Shown: positions 33,956 to 44,802, counted from the stretch's first letter. The stretch: 64,000 nucleotides of DNA from Limonium bicolor (GCA_023374045.1 CM041779.1:273047258-273111257); one strand, 5' to 3'. The notes: generated by a model from the sequence alone, not told the origin. Numbers and translations: made by a program.

Positions 33956-36900
33956 ACATGCCCCGTCATGCCCCCAAAGACCCCTCAATTATTTGGTCGA
34001 GAGCATGAGGTTCATTACATGCAATACCGTTTTAATATTTAAAACTGTAAAACAATTAACAGTAACATCCATACAATAAACACAACCATCACCATATATA
34101 ATATAACCACATGTATAACCAATGAACAACCAAGCGAAACAACGAGAACAATAAACAAGTACTAGTTCTCGTCCATGGTGTAGAAACCAATATCGTTCGC
34201 CACTGTATAATTCTTAACTGTATTATTTGTTCAGTTATACCTAGTGACAATGTCTCGTTAAAACGACATGTCTCTAGTTACCCATATATTATGGCGGGTC
34301 ACCCACTGCAGTAGCCACTCCAACGGTAGAGTCTCCGACCAACGAGCCATTCTAGCTCACGGGAAATTTTCTTGATACTTGCGGACCCGTACGCGGACAT
34401 CCTGGTATCGTTTTTGTGATCACAGCGCGCACCAAGAGCCACATCCTCCTGGCTTTACTTCCTTTCCATTAATAATTATACCATCGCATCGCATTACCAT
34501 TTTTTTTCCTAACACAGCAGACTAAGGTCATTAGTCCAATCCAGAGTCTGTAAACTCGGGATCCAGTGTTAGATACGAGAGCGGCGTTCAGAAAGGCCAA
34601 TGCTCCGTATAAAAGTCTCGGATAATATGTATATCTTATTATCCTAGTGCTACAACGTTTTTCTGACGATCCTTATATTTCATATAAGATAGCACCATAG
34701 CCGCTAGTTCGTTTTATATATATAGGTTCATATATACGAACCAATACTGTTAACTCAACAACAGTAAATAATAAGCAGCTATAAATATACAATTCATGCA
34801 TATTAATTATCACATTCAGACAAACAATCTTATCACAGATCACACAGAAGTCTGAACTGAGGAAGCCCTCAGAGACAATCAGAGACACATAACAACATAC
34901 CGTTCACCCTGATGTATTACGGTGGAGTATGAATCAGCGAGATCCTATGCTCCTTGTGTAGTCTCTAACAGTCTAAACAATACATAATGCTACTGATTAG
35001 CATACCGTATAACAACACAATCCTACGGTACCCCGTACCGTCACTAACACCTCCCGGTTACCCCCCGTTATTAGCTATCAACATTTGTCGGGTTTTAGGT
35101 TTAACTCGAGATTGGAAAAGTGTTATATTACATGCGTAGTCTGTCTTGTATATTAATATACTTATTGTTGAACTCGTTATCGCATGTGACTTAACTCACC
35201 CTTGTATGTCGTATAGTTTATTTCATTATTGCATGTGTGATCCTTTGTCATGCATTATGCATCTCACCTTAGTATTTATTTTCCTAAGGTTGTCTCTTTT
35301 TTTTTTAAATTCAATGTGGTATAATTCATTTGTAAACAATACTTTGAATGTATAAATTCTTATTATCCCATGTATACTCCTAACATTAGAATTCCACATC
35401 TAATGTTTGTAATTCTTTTCCCTTTTATCATATGTCATTTTTATTATGAAAACACATGGTCATTAAATCATATTATATTTTCCACCATAACATATATTTA
35501 TTTATGTGTATGTATTATGGAACTATTTCTTATATGGTAAGTCTTATAATATATATTCATTCTTTCTAATGAATACCTCTATTATAAATGTTATAATCCT
35601 TATAACATCAAACCATATTATAAATTCCATTTAAAAATATTAATATTTCCGAACAGCACCTATGTTCTTAAATATTTACAAAACCCACCACTTAGTTAAT
35701 ATAATGTTACATTATGTTATATAACATATCTTATGACATTTAAGTCATTTAAAACAATTATAACCTATAGTTATATTTGTTTATAAAATACCAAATAGCC
35801 CCTTATATTTTCGGTTTCCATTATACACCACTAAAATTCTATAAATCACAATTCCATCCCAATTTAATACATAGTTTCCTAATTCCCTTAAACCATATAT
35901 TATACATATATCTTCTAAAACCTTATATATCATTTCAAAAAATTACCAAACTATACCAAAAGGTTATAAATATTATTCCTAACCTTATACTCCTTTAAAT
36001 CTCGGTTTTCACCCCTTTGTTACCCATTTGTAACAATGTTATAAAGTATCTATATTATACTTATATAACTCATATAAACTCCAAATTTAACCAAATAAAT
36101 TTCTAAAAATTCCTAATAACCTAAGGTTTGTACTAAATTCCATTTAGTACCCCAAGTTTTCGGAAATTACATTATAGCCCCATCTCTTTAAATTTTACAA
36201 ATTAATACTTATCTTAATATAAGGTAGTATTTTAATTTCTTAAATTTTCCAAACTTGGTCAAAGTCTCCTATATAGTCAACTTTGACTTCTAATACCAAA
36301 TGGGAACCAATTTTTCGGTAATCACTAATAATAACCTATACTTTTCTATTTTTACAATTTTGACCCAAAACTTTATAAAATGTCTATAATTTTTATTAAA
36401 TTCATTTAAAAACCCTAAATGCTCTAAATTTAAACCCACGGCTTTCTAATTTCCTATATTTACGAATTGCCCCAATTTTTAATTATAAGCATAAATAAAA
36501 CTAATAAGCTTATAAACTTAAATTAAAATGGCCTAATGACATGGCCTTATTACAACCTTGAACTTGCAAATAAATTACACAATAAATGTCTCAAATATAG
36601 CATATATTTTCGGCCTCACTTGGTTTAATTATTTTCCAAATAATGTCATAATTTGACCATTATGTTAATTAATCTCTTAAATGACTAGCTTAATTTATCT
36701 TAGCCATTTTTTTCCATTTTTAGGTCAATATGACCTATATATTATTTCACTCTCGGCCATATATATATATATATATATATGCTTAAAATTATAAAAATCA
36801 TAAGTTTAAGTGTTTATACCTTGGTTATTCCTTTGCACTCGGCCTCTTGTAGGAAAATTCACCACATGATTTAGACATGTTTAATACACAAAACAAGATA

Positions 36901-38197
36901 TGGTTACACTCCAAGCTTGAGCTTAACCATAAGGAATAATTAATGTAAGATTTAAGGCAAAAATCACCTTAAAAATGCAAGGGAAGTTCTAGGTGGTTTC
37001 GACCTGAACCAAACACACCACAAGGTGTTAGATCCACCATATTGACATAGGAAATAGCTAGATCACAACAAGCTGCCTTGTTATTAGGTTTTACCTTGGA
37101 AAATGCCTTAAAAGAGAGTATTTCTCTGGATCTCGGCCCCCTTGCTCCAAATGGCTAACCAACTGATGAACATGTAAATATGAAGATTATGAGTGTATAA
37201 ACTCATAAAAATTGAGGAAGAAAACCGCTTGAAAATTGAGAGGCTTAAGGTATGTTTTTACCTTAAAATGAAATTTTGAGCAACCTTGGTCCCTCTACTT
37301 GCTTCAACCGAGTTTGGCTCTTGTTCTAACCTTAGAACACTGAGAATAAGCCATAGGAATTGATGAGCCACGAAATCTAGGTGTAGGTAGTGAAGAGATG
37401 AAGAAAAAGGGCTAAAAATGACCTTAAAACACTTACCTTAAGAGCTTAGGAGTTAGATCTGCCTTCCATGCTCAAGAACAAAGCTTGAGAGCTGCTAGGA
37501 AGGAGGAGAGCTCGGTTGGATAGGCTGGAATCGGACAAGGAGGAAGGAGAGTGGGAAAGGTTGGAAATAATTGAAAAAGTAAGTTTTACAATTGTAAATT
37601 TGTGTTAGGTATCAATTTGTCTTTAATATTGTAGCTGTCTCCTCTCCTCTTGCCAGCCGATTCCATGGTCCAAATGGGTCAATTAATTGACCATTGACCA
37701 TACTTGGTCAATTTTGACTCATGCGGGCCCCACTTTAGGTTTTATTAATATTTTAATATTAAATTGTAAAATTTGTAAATTTCTGGAATTAAATTCCTAA
37801 TATGATATAATATGATAGAATATCATATTTAAGGTAATTATAATCTTTAAGCCCATTAAAAATCAATTTAAAAGGCAATCTCACAAAAACGTGCTTTAAG
37901 GTGTTTTAGTGCACATTTTTGTGTCACAGGGTGTTCCTGAGCTTAGTTCTCCTTGAGAACGGTTTTTGTTGTGTTCCTTACTTCATTATAATACTTAGGA
38001 ATCCACTTTGGATCCTATTTGAGGTCATACAATCTTTATGGTGTCTTAAAGCACATTTTTGGCTTTACCGATCTTAAGGCGTGTTTTGCCTTGTTGAGAT
38101 CTTTTAGATTGTTCCCCAATAATATTTAGATGTTTATTAATCATCTTAGATCATTAATAGATCATTTAATTATATTTTAAAGGTTAGGGGTATTTCA
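33956..38197 (-). repeat. 3' LTR of nested element, 3' end deleted
   Basis: It is complete at 38197 (GGGGTATTTCA, next to the polypurine tract) but begins at 33956 with ACATGCCCCGTCATG, which corresponds to base 429 of the intact copy. GACCCCTCAAT occurs both at 33945 in the outer AlkB and at 33972 in the LTR, a possible microhomology for the deletion. It contains a (TA)n run near 36762 that is longer than in the other two copies. No genes; ORFs in it are chance. Confidence 0.9.
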
Positions 38198-38198
38198 G

Positions 38199-38212
38199 TC
38201 TACCCCCCTTAA
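38199..38212 (-). other. Polypurine tract of nested element
   Basis: The minus strand reads TTAAGGGGGGTAGA, one base before the LTR start. It primes plus-strand synthesis in this family type. Confidence 0.9.
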
Positions 38213-38638
38213 AAAAGCTTCGTCCCGAAGTCCTTAATCCTCTACAGTTCACCTAAGGAATCAAGTTCCACTAAGTAACCAAACAGTCCATTGCTAGGGA
38301 GTAACTCCCACTAGGTTCAGACCTAGTCTATACATACAGCATATATCAAATAATTAAACTCATGGTATAACTCATTCATATCACAGCACTAAACAAGGTG
38401 CACATCCAACTCATCAACCAAAAGTACTCAGCGGTACTATGTATATATTCAACCAGGTGCACTAAGGCACATACATAAATGTATCATACATACAATCATC
38501 CAAACAACATGTATGACAGCATACTACCAAAACACACCACAAAAAACAAGACCTAATGCACAACATGTGCGCAAGCCAAGTGGTGTCTACCCCCCTTAAA
38601 AAGGGTTTGACCACGAACCCGTACAAGTATCACAGCTA
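38213..38638 (-). other. 3' untranslated spacer of nested element
   Basis: Noncoding, lying between the integrase stop and the LTR. It contains only the second polypurine tract. Confidence 0.7.
38586..38602 (-). other. Second, identical polypurine tract
   Basis: TTTTTAAGGGGGGTAGA is repeated about 0.4 kb upstream of the LTR-adjacent tract, just after the integrase stop. The outer element has the same duplicate at 57422-57435. Confidence 0.8.
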
Positions 38639-39958
38639 CTACTCGAAGAGTGCTGGGTACTTCGCTCTCATGGAGTCCTCTAACTCCCATGTAGCCTCCT
38701 CCACCTCATGGTTCGACCAGAGAACCTTGACCATGCTAACGGTCTTGTTCCTAGTCTGCCTCGTCTTCGTATCGAGAATGCGGAGTGGTACTTCCTCATA
38801 TCGTAGAGCGGGGTCCAACTCTAAAGTCTCTGGCTGCAAAACGTGCGATGGATGGGGCACATACTTCTTCAACTGTGAAACGTGAAAGACGTTGTGCACC
38901 CTCCCGAGCTCTGCTGGTAAGTCCAGTCTGTAGGCTAACGGGCCCACTCGCTCCCTAATCGCATAAGGTCCAACATACTTTGGGCTCAACTTGCCCTTCT
39001 GCCCAAACCGGAATATTCCCTTCATGGGTGACACTCTGAGGAATACCATATCGGTAGTGAACTCAATGTCCCTCCTCTTGGTGTCTGCATTTGCTTTCTG
39101 CCGGTCCTGAGCTGCCCTCATGTTCTTGCGAATCTGTAGGACATCCTCCTTAATCTGCTCTAGGTACTCTGGTCCTAGAAGCGTAGTCTCGCTGGCCTCA
39201 TCCCAGCATAAAGGAGTCCTACACGGTCGACCATAAAGTGCCTGGAATGGTGGCATCTGTATCGAGGAGTGGTAGCTGTTGTTGTAGGCGAACTCTATCA
39301 AGTGTAGACGCTCTAACCAACTCCCCTGGAAATCTAAGGCACATGCTCTCAGCATGTCCTCCAGTGTCTGGATGGTCCTCTCACTCTGACCGTCGGTCTG
39401 TGGATGGAACGCCGTACTAAGCTTCAACTTTGTACCCAAGGCTTCCTGAACCTGTCCCCAGAATCTGGACAAAAATCGAGGGTCCCTATCAGAAACAATA
39501 GTCTTTGGCACACCATGGTGCCGGATCACCTCCTTCTGGAACAAGTCCGCTAACTTCGGGACGTTCCAGGTATCCTTCATAGCAACAAACTTTGCCACCT
39601 TCGTCAGACGGTCCACAATGACCCAAATCGTGTTCAGTCCTCCCTTAGTCGGTGGGAGACCGACAACGAAATCCATCGAGATGTCCTCGAACTTCCAACA
39701 AGGAATAGGCATAGACTGCACTAAACCTCCGGGTCTCCTATGCTCAAACTTAACCTTCTGACAGGTCAAGCATCTAGCCACGTACTCAGCTACATCCTTC
39801 TTCATCCCGCTCCACCAGAAATGAACCTTCAAATCCTTATACATCTTCGACGAACCAGGGTGGACGGATAAGGACGAGCAATGAGCCTCCTGGAGTATCT
39901 TCTCCTTCAGATCAGGAGACGACTCCGGAATACATAATCGGCCATTCAGTCGTAACAT
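38639..39958 (-). CDS. Integrase with chromodomain-type C-terminus (nested element)
   Basis: A 439-residue open frame that catalyses insertion of the retroelement DNA. Zinc-binding HHCC: His26, His33, Cys63, Cys66 (CLTC). Catalytic D,D,E: Asp96 in ISMDFV, Asp157 in IVSDRD, Glu193 in GQSERT. A GPY/F-type module follows (YVGPYAIRERVGPLAYRLDLP, about residues 328-350). The C-terminus, VKVLWSNHEVEEATWELED, is the truncated chromodomain of Tekay/Del chromoviruses, a module that steers integration to chromatin. The chosen start is only the first Met after an upstream frame break. In life it would be part of the polyprotein, joined to RNase H at 39959-40389. Confidence 0.9.
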   Translation of the reverse strand: MLRLNGRLCIPESSPDLKEKILQEAHCSSLSVHPGSSKMYKDLKVHFWWSGMKKDVAEYVARCLTCQKVKFEHRRPGGLVQSMPIPCWKFEDISMDFVVGLPPTKGGLNTIWVIVDRLTKVAKFVAMKDTWNVPKLADLFQKEVIRHHGVPKTIVSDRDPRFLSRFWGQVQEALGTKLKLSTAFHPQTDGQSERTIQTLEDMLRACALDFQGSWLERLHLIEFAYNNSYHSSIQMPPFQALYGRPCRTPLCWDEASETTLLGPEYLEQIKEDVLQIRKNMRAAQDRQKANADTKRRDIEFTTDMVFLRVSPMKGIFRFGQKGKLSPKYVGPYAIRERVGPLAYRLDLPAELGRVHNVFHVSQLKKYVPHPSHVLQPETLELDPALRYEEVPLRILDTKTRQTRNKTVSMVKVLWSNHEVEEATWELEDSMRAKYPALFE

Positions 39959-41927
39959 GCCATCATTACACAGTTCAAATCATACTTCTTTCTCTCAAAA
40001 CAACCTCTGACATTTTCTTTTGATGCTCTCCAAGTACTGATCACTCTCCTGAGCAGCTCGTATCTCATCAATCATACTGCTGCTCGCTACTAGTGTAAAT
40101 AATGAATGAGCTCTGCGGCTCAGGGGTCGGCAACTACATTTGCTTTGCCCTCTTGTACCTCAGGTCTATGTCGTAGTCCTTCAAGAACTCGACCCATCTT
40201 CTCTGTCGCATGTTCAGCTCCTTCTGAGAAAAGAGATGCTGTAGACTCTTGTGATCAGAGTAGATAGTGACTGTCACACCATACAATAATGTCGCCAGAT
40301 CTTCAAAGCGAAGACTACTGCGCCTAACTCAAGGTCGTGTGTGGGGTAATTCACCTCATGCTTCTTCAGCTGTCGGGATGCGTAAGCAACTACCTTCCCG
40401 TGCTGCATAAGCACACACCTAGACCGGTTCCAGAGGCATCACAATATACCTCGAACCCATCGGTGCCCTCAGGGATAGTAAGAACGGGCGCCGATGTCAG
40501 GAGATCCTTCAGCGTCTGAAAGGACTGCTCACACTCTGCAGACCATAAGAACTGGGATTCCTTCTTCATTAGATTAGTCATTGGTTTGGCTTCTTTGGAG
40601 AAGTCCTTCACGAACCTTCGATAATACCCTGCCAAACCCAGAAAGCTACGGACGTCTGTGACTGTCTTCGGCCTTGGCCAACTCTTCACTGCCTCAATCT
40701 TAGCAGGATCTACAGATATGCCGCTAGCTGATATAATGTGTCCTAGAAATGACACGCTGTCCAACCAGAACTCACACTTAGAGAGTTTGGCATACAGCTG
40801 GTTCTCTCTCATAATATTCAACACCTGTCTCAAATGTAACTCATGATCTTCCTTGGTCTTTGAATAGATCAGAATATCGTCGATGAAGACCACAACTGAA
40901 CTATCAAGATGCTCTCTAAAAAGGCGGTTCATCAAATCCATGAATATGGCTGGCGCATTCGTCAATCCGAATGGCATAACGGTGAACTCGTAGTGTCCAT
41001 ACCGTGTCCTGAAAGCTGTCTTCTCAATATCACCCTCTGCAATCCTAATCTGATGGTAGCCAGATCTGAGATCTATCTTCGAGAACACACTGGCCCCTCT
41101 CAGCTGATCGAATAAATCATCTATCCGTGGTAATGGGTACTTGTTCTTGACTGTGACCGCATTAAGCTCGCGGTAGTCGATGCAGAGTCGCATACTGCCG
41201 TCCTTTTTCTTGACGAACAGCACTGGAGCACCCCAAGGAGAAACACTAGGTCGAATGAATCCCTTGTCGAGGAGGTCCTCCAGCTGTAGCTTCAGCTCCC
41301 TCATCTCAGCCGGTGCCATACGGTAGGGTGCCTTAGCAATAGGGCCCGTACCTGGCAACAAGTCGACGGCGAACTCAACCTCGCGCACAGGCGGCATGCC
41401 TGGCAGCTCATCAGGAAATAAGTCGGGAAAATCTACCACGACTGGAATGTCTACGTCCGTCACGTCGCTCTGTCTCGTGTCCTGTACATAACAGAGGAAG
41501 GCTTGTCGGCCCTTCCTAACATCCTTCATCAGGGACAATGCTGACACGATCTTGACAGTCGGCTCTCTCCTCACACTGCGGTATGACACTGTCTTGCCGC
41601 TCGGCCCCTTCAGTAGTAGTCGATGCTCTGCACAATGAAGGCGGCCCCTATGCTTCTGTAGCCAATCCATGCCCACTATAATGTCAAAACCCAAGTTCTT
41701 GAACTCAATTAGATCAATGGGGAAGGTCTCAGTCATAATGCTGATCTCTAACCCTGTATACTGTCTGGTGCAACCTACTTTCTCCTTCGAAGGAAGGGTG
41801 ACTGAAAAGTCTGAAAGCTGTTCGGGGGTGGCCCCCAGCTTCTTAGCAAATGCCGAGGAAATAAAAGAATGCGAAGCCCCTGAGTCGAACAATACGGAAG
41901 CACTAACACCATCAATAGGAAAGGTAC
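39959..41927 (-). pseudogene. Protease - reverse transcriptase - RNase H (nested element)
   Basis: From an acceptor at 41928 the frame runs 515 residues (41937-40390). The retropepsin motif FDSGASHSF has its catalytic Asp at residue 18. RT covers about residues 190-400, with [31 protein letters not shown] and the active-site FIDD at 351-354. RNase H starts at EVYCDAS (Asp500). The frame ends early because one T of a TT pair is absent in GGTCTAGG-TGTG. The rest of RNase H ([21 protein letters not shown]) continues in other frames to 39959. It would copy genomic RNA into DNA. Catalytic residues seen are intact; only frames are broken. Confidence 0.88.
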
Positions 41928-42000
41928 CTGAGATCACCCTCTCGTATTAGCATCGAGTCCCAATAAATCACTAATTTACTGTTGTTTGTAATTGTCATAC
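41928..42000 (-). other. Intron before protease exon (73 nt)
   Basis: Minus strand: donor GTATGAC after ATCACAG, acceptor GATCTCAG before GTACCTTT. Splicing joins NVIT and GTFPIDG in frame (phase 1), where other Tekay elements have an uninterrupted VVTGT-type sequence. Confidence 0.65.
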
Positions 42001-42078
42001 CTGTGATGACATTACCAGACTCCTTGGCTTGCGCCATGTCTAGGATGCAGATGGTACCCTCCTTTCCATTTCTATGGC
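42001..42078 (-). other. Candidate exon linking Gag to protease
   Basis: The acceptor CTTCAG at 42079-42084 precedes GC CAT AGA; the frame HRNGKEGTICILDMAQAKESG runs to the donor at 42000. It begins with two bases that complete a codon. It could therefore be spliced in frame to the last gag exon (ending at 43063 with one spare base), skipping the AlkB exon. An ATG lies inside at 42037, so separate initiation of Pol is an alternative. Confidence 0.55.
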
Positions 42079-42197
42079 CTGAAGTTATGATTTATCGGTA
42101 TCAACAAAACTGAACACATATACTTGAAGGTATTAACTCTTATTTCATTCATCCAACTGTATTATACAAGGTTACACACTTAGCTACTGCTATTACA

Positions 42198-42932
42198 TCA
42201 ATACTGTCTGAAAGTCAAGTTTAAACGGCCGGTCGGATGTGGGTATCGTTCACTAGAGCTGGTGGTGCGGTATTGAGCTTAATGCTCTTAATACCATGTA
42301 TACAAGTCTCGACTCTCCACCAAATACTAACACATCCCCAGACTTGAGGATGATCTTGCTTGCTAGATCCATCCTCTTCTGGTCTCCATAGATAAACTCA
42401 GCATCATCGCCGATGGAGAATGACACAACCGGTATTCCTCTGGTGATGGACTCGGTCGTCTCATCACGGTCCTGGTGCATCCCAAGTTTTCCTCCCTGCT
42501 CATAGTAGTTGATGATGCAAACGTCAGGTGTCATGTCGGGTAATGGATAAGTCTCACAGTCTTGAGCAATATCCATTGCGTTTCTCACCAAGGTAAGGAA
42601 ACTCTCAGGTATAGGTATAGATATGTCACCTACCATCCTCACCTCTCGATAAACCCTAGCTTGTGGATCCCAATCTTTCCCTAAGCACATCATGTGCAGT
42701 TTCATTCTAGAACCACTATTAAATACAGGGGTATAAAAGCCTCCTATGCCCTTACCCAAAGCTCTACACTCATTCACTATGGTGATTTGCTCATCTAGGG
42801 TTAGGAACTCTCTGAGAAGTATCATGCCCGGTCTGACTACATGACACAACTCACTAGGGTACTCCCGTCTTTCTTCCACGGGTCTAGGTGATCTCTGTCT
42901 TGTAAGTGTGGGATAGCAGATATCGAAGTCTC
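42198..42932 (-). pseudogene. AlkB-family (ALKBH-like) 2OG-Fe(II) dioxygenase domain in retrotransposon
   Basis: The open frame from the acceptor at 42932 to 42253 reads DFDICYPTLT, then RPGMILLREFLTLDEQITIV, GGFYTPVFNSGSRMKLHMM, CLGKDWDPQ, DVCIINYYEQGGKLGMHQDR, IPVVSFSIGDDAEFIYGDQ and SGDVLVFGGESRLVY. These are the fold and motifs of AlkB oxidative demethylases and are closest in style to plant ALKBH proteins. Two iron ligands (His and Asp of HQD, 135 and 137 counted from 42879) are present. One base missing in a CC pair right after VY throws the third His out of frame. One missing in a GGG run precedes the 2OG-binding RLNLTFR motif, read in the next frame up to a TGA at 42198. The domain sits between Gag and protease. 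Known AlkB enzymes remove methyl groups from RNA or DNA bases. The substrate here is unknown. Confidence 0.9.
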
Positions 42933-43062
42933 CTAAGAGGTAAAAGGTTTCCTAGGTAAGTTGTTCATCTAAAGCGGTAACTTAAACACACATTCATGCT
43001 AAGGTAAAGCGTTTAACACTTAGTCATGCTTTCATACAATGGTTAAGGTTTCAAATGCTAAC
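42933..43062 (-). other. Intron between gag and AlkB, nested element (130 nt)
   Basis: Donor GTTAGC after GGTGAAG, acceptor TTTTACCTCTTAG. One spare base of the gag exon plus GA of the next exon make a codon, giving a continuous frame into DFDICYP. The outer element has a 131-nt intron at this place. Confidence 0.72.
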
Positions 43063-43415
43063 CTTCACCGCGCTGGGTACTAGTGCCAGCGCCTGAAGCT
43101 CCCGCTGCATTCAGCATACGGTTGCCCGGCGGTTCCTCTGGTTCTGGTTCTGCTGCTGTGGCTGCTGCTGCTGCTGCCCCTCTGGGCTTGGGGCGCCGGC
43201 CCCCTCTGGCCACCTCGAGCTCCACCTCCTCCAGTAGGTGCGCCCTGAGTCCCCTTCTGCGGGCGGTACGCTCGGCTCTCGGATTAGAGAGCACTCGAAC
43301 GACCTGTGGCCCTTCTTTCCACAATGGTGGCAGTCCACCGCTTGCCCGGTGCAGTCGACACCCGGGTGGTCTTTACCACAGCGCTTGCAGTGAAAGTGGC
43401 GCTGGGGTGCAGAAC

Positions 43416-43498
43416 CTATTATCATATCACACTCAGGTAATACAAGGATGCAATGGGTAGTATAGTACTCAATTCATTCACAAGGTTAGATCGCTTAC
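43416..43498 (-). other. Intron 3 of nested gag (83 nt)
   Basis: Donor GTAAGCG after CCTAAGG, acceptor GATAATAG before GTTCTGC. Phase 1, matching outer intron 32932-33010 in place and phase. The flanking exon words PLRS-PPKG and PLRS-APKG agree. Confidence 0.75.
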
Positions 43499-43622
43499 CC
43501 TTAGGGGGTACAGATCTAAGAGGCTGCACATCGTAGGTAGGCCCGGTCAGCAACGGGACCTTGTCCTTCCCTTTTGGCTGGCCTGCTCCTTCTTCTTCTC
43601 CCTCCAGGAGAACTTTTTCTTC

Positions 43623-43714
43623 CTGTGATCGTCAAAGTGTCAGGAATAGCAGGTATAAAAGCAGGCAGTAAGTAAGTAATTTAAATGGATTAAATAACTT
43701 AAGGTGGTTCTTAC
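43623..43714 (-). other. Intron 2 of nested gag (92 nt), absent in outer element
   Basis: Donor GTAAGAA after GGCTGGAA, acceptor GATCACAG before GAAGAAAAAG, joining GWK to KKKFSWRE. The outer element reads straight through the equivalent point (GGYKKQKYQ, about 32790), so this intron was gained here or lost there. Confidence 0.6.
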
Positions 43715-43844
43715 TTCCAGCCCTTACTGCCTCCGCTTCCAGCCTCAGTCTCCGCCTCTTTCTCTGGGGCCTTACGCTTCTGCCCCTGGCCGTCCTCCCG
43801 CTGTTCACCATCATCTCAGTCCGAGAAGCAGCGTCATAACACTC

Positions 43845-43922
43845 CTGTAATACATCAATGAGTTCCCCGAACTTGTAATAAATCAAACTGAGTTATAGGT
43901 ATAACTGTCAATTAATTTTTAC
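43845..43922 (-). other. Intron 1 of nested gag (78 nt)
   Basis: Donor GTAAAAAT after GTCCAG, acceptor GTATTACAG before GAGTGTTATG. Phase 0, matching outer intron 32593-32678. A nearer AG (43872) would give a 51-nt intron, unusually short for plants, so the longer form is preferred. Confidence 0.65.
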
Positions 43923-44596
43923 CTGGACCGTAGGGTACAAGGTAGCACCCATGGCGGCCTTGATAGCATATCTCAACCCGCCTCTAAATTTCTCCACATT
44001 CACAGCATCAGAATAAACAACTCCTGGGACGAAGTCCAAGAGCCCAATAAGGAGTAGTACTGATCTACTGTCATACTACCCTGCCTCAGGGCCTCAAACT
44101 CCTCCCTTTTCCTCTGCTTCAAATGAGCAGGATAGTACTTCTCTCTCAACAATTCCACAAAACCAGTCCATCCAAAACCCTCTATAGCAAGATAATGTGC
44201 CTTCACGGACCTCCACCACGTGCTGGCAGCGTCCTTCAGGTGAAAGGCTGCTATATCGACTCGGTGCTCAGCAGGCACGTGTATGGCATCGAAGGCCTTC
44301 TCGTGCTCAACAATGAATCTCTCCAGGACAGTGGGGTCAGCAACTCCATCATAGGTAGGTACTCGCGTGTCAGCTACGCTCTTCAGCCAATTCGGCTCTC
44401 TAGGTGCGGGTACGGGTGGGACTACCGGTGGTGCAGGTGGTGCTCCTATATGGATACCTCCCATCTGGGCTAGCTGAGCGAAGACGGCAGCTACCGTCTC
44501 AGCCACGCCCACGGCTGGGGCCTCCGGAGGTCCTGCTCCAGGCCCGCCGCCCCTTCCACCACCTCCTCTGCCTGCTGATCGCCTCCCAGAAGACAT

Positions 44597-44802
44597 CTGA
44601 AGAATTCAAATTGAAGTCAACACTCGTGTAAGTACCGTACTTATCTCAACCGTAAGTTCACATAGCCCTAAAAGGCATATAACCATTGTCCCCGACAATC
44701 TCCTAACTCAAATCATTTACAACATCTCCTAGGTACTGGTGTGTGAATAACCTAGGCTCACGGTACTTAAACTACTATCTCTTGTAATCAGAGCGGTACT
44801 CC
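44597..44802 (-). other. 5' leader of nested element
   Basis: Noncoding leader between primer-binding site and gag ATG. It contains direct CCTAGG(T) words but no open frame. Confidence 0.6.

Larger units (their letters stand above)
43063..44596 (-). pseudogene. gag: gag of nested chromovirus, four exons
   Basis: ATG at 44596 begins MSSGRRSAGRGGGGRGG and then a Gag domain (REPNWLKSVADTRVPTYDGV, WWRSVKAHYLA, YYPAHLKQRKREEFEA, MTVDQYYS). Exon 1 44596-43923; intron 43922-43845 (78 nt); exon 2 43844-43715 (ECYDAASRTEM and an acidic/basic linker); intron 43714-43623 (92 nt, absent from the outer element); exon 3 43622-43499 (KKKFSWREKKKEQ); intron 43498-43416 (83 nt); exon 4 43415-43063 with CKRCGKDHPGVDC and CHHCGKKGHRSFEC zinc boxes, then a Gln-rich tail. 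Small frame changes occur near 44060, 43830, 43585 and after the zinc boxes. Gag packages the genomic RNA. Confidence 0.85.

Noticed and set aside
34673..34888. Identical small frame at 34673 and 45964 as a conserved gene
   Set aside because: Both lie at the same place in two copies of one LTR; identity reflects the LTR duplication, and the third copy breaks it.
42198..42932. AlkB domain as part of a plant RNA virus insertion
   Set aside because: It is flanked by Gag and retropepsin exons of a Ty3 element, with element-specific introns and none of the viral replicase domains nearby.
43871..43922. 51-nt intron in the nested gag
   Set aside because: A further acceptor at 43845 gives 78 nt and lines up exactly with the 86-nt intron of the outer element; 51 nt would be unusually short for a plant intron.
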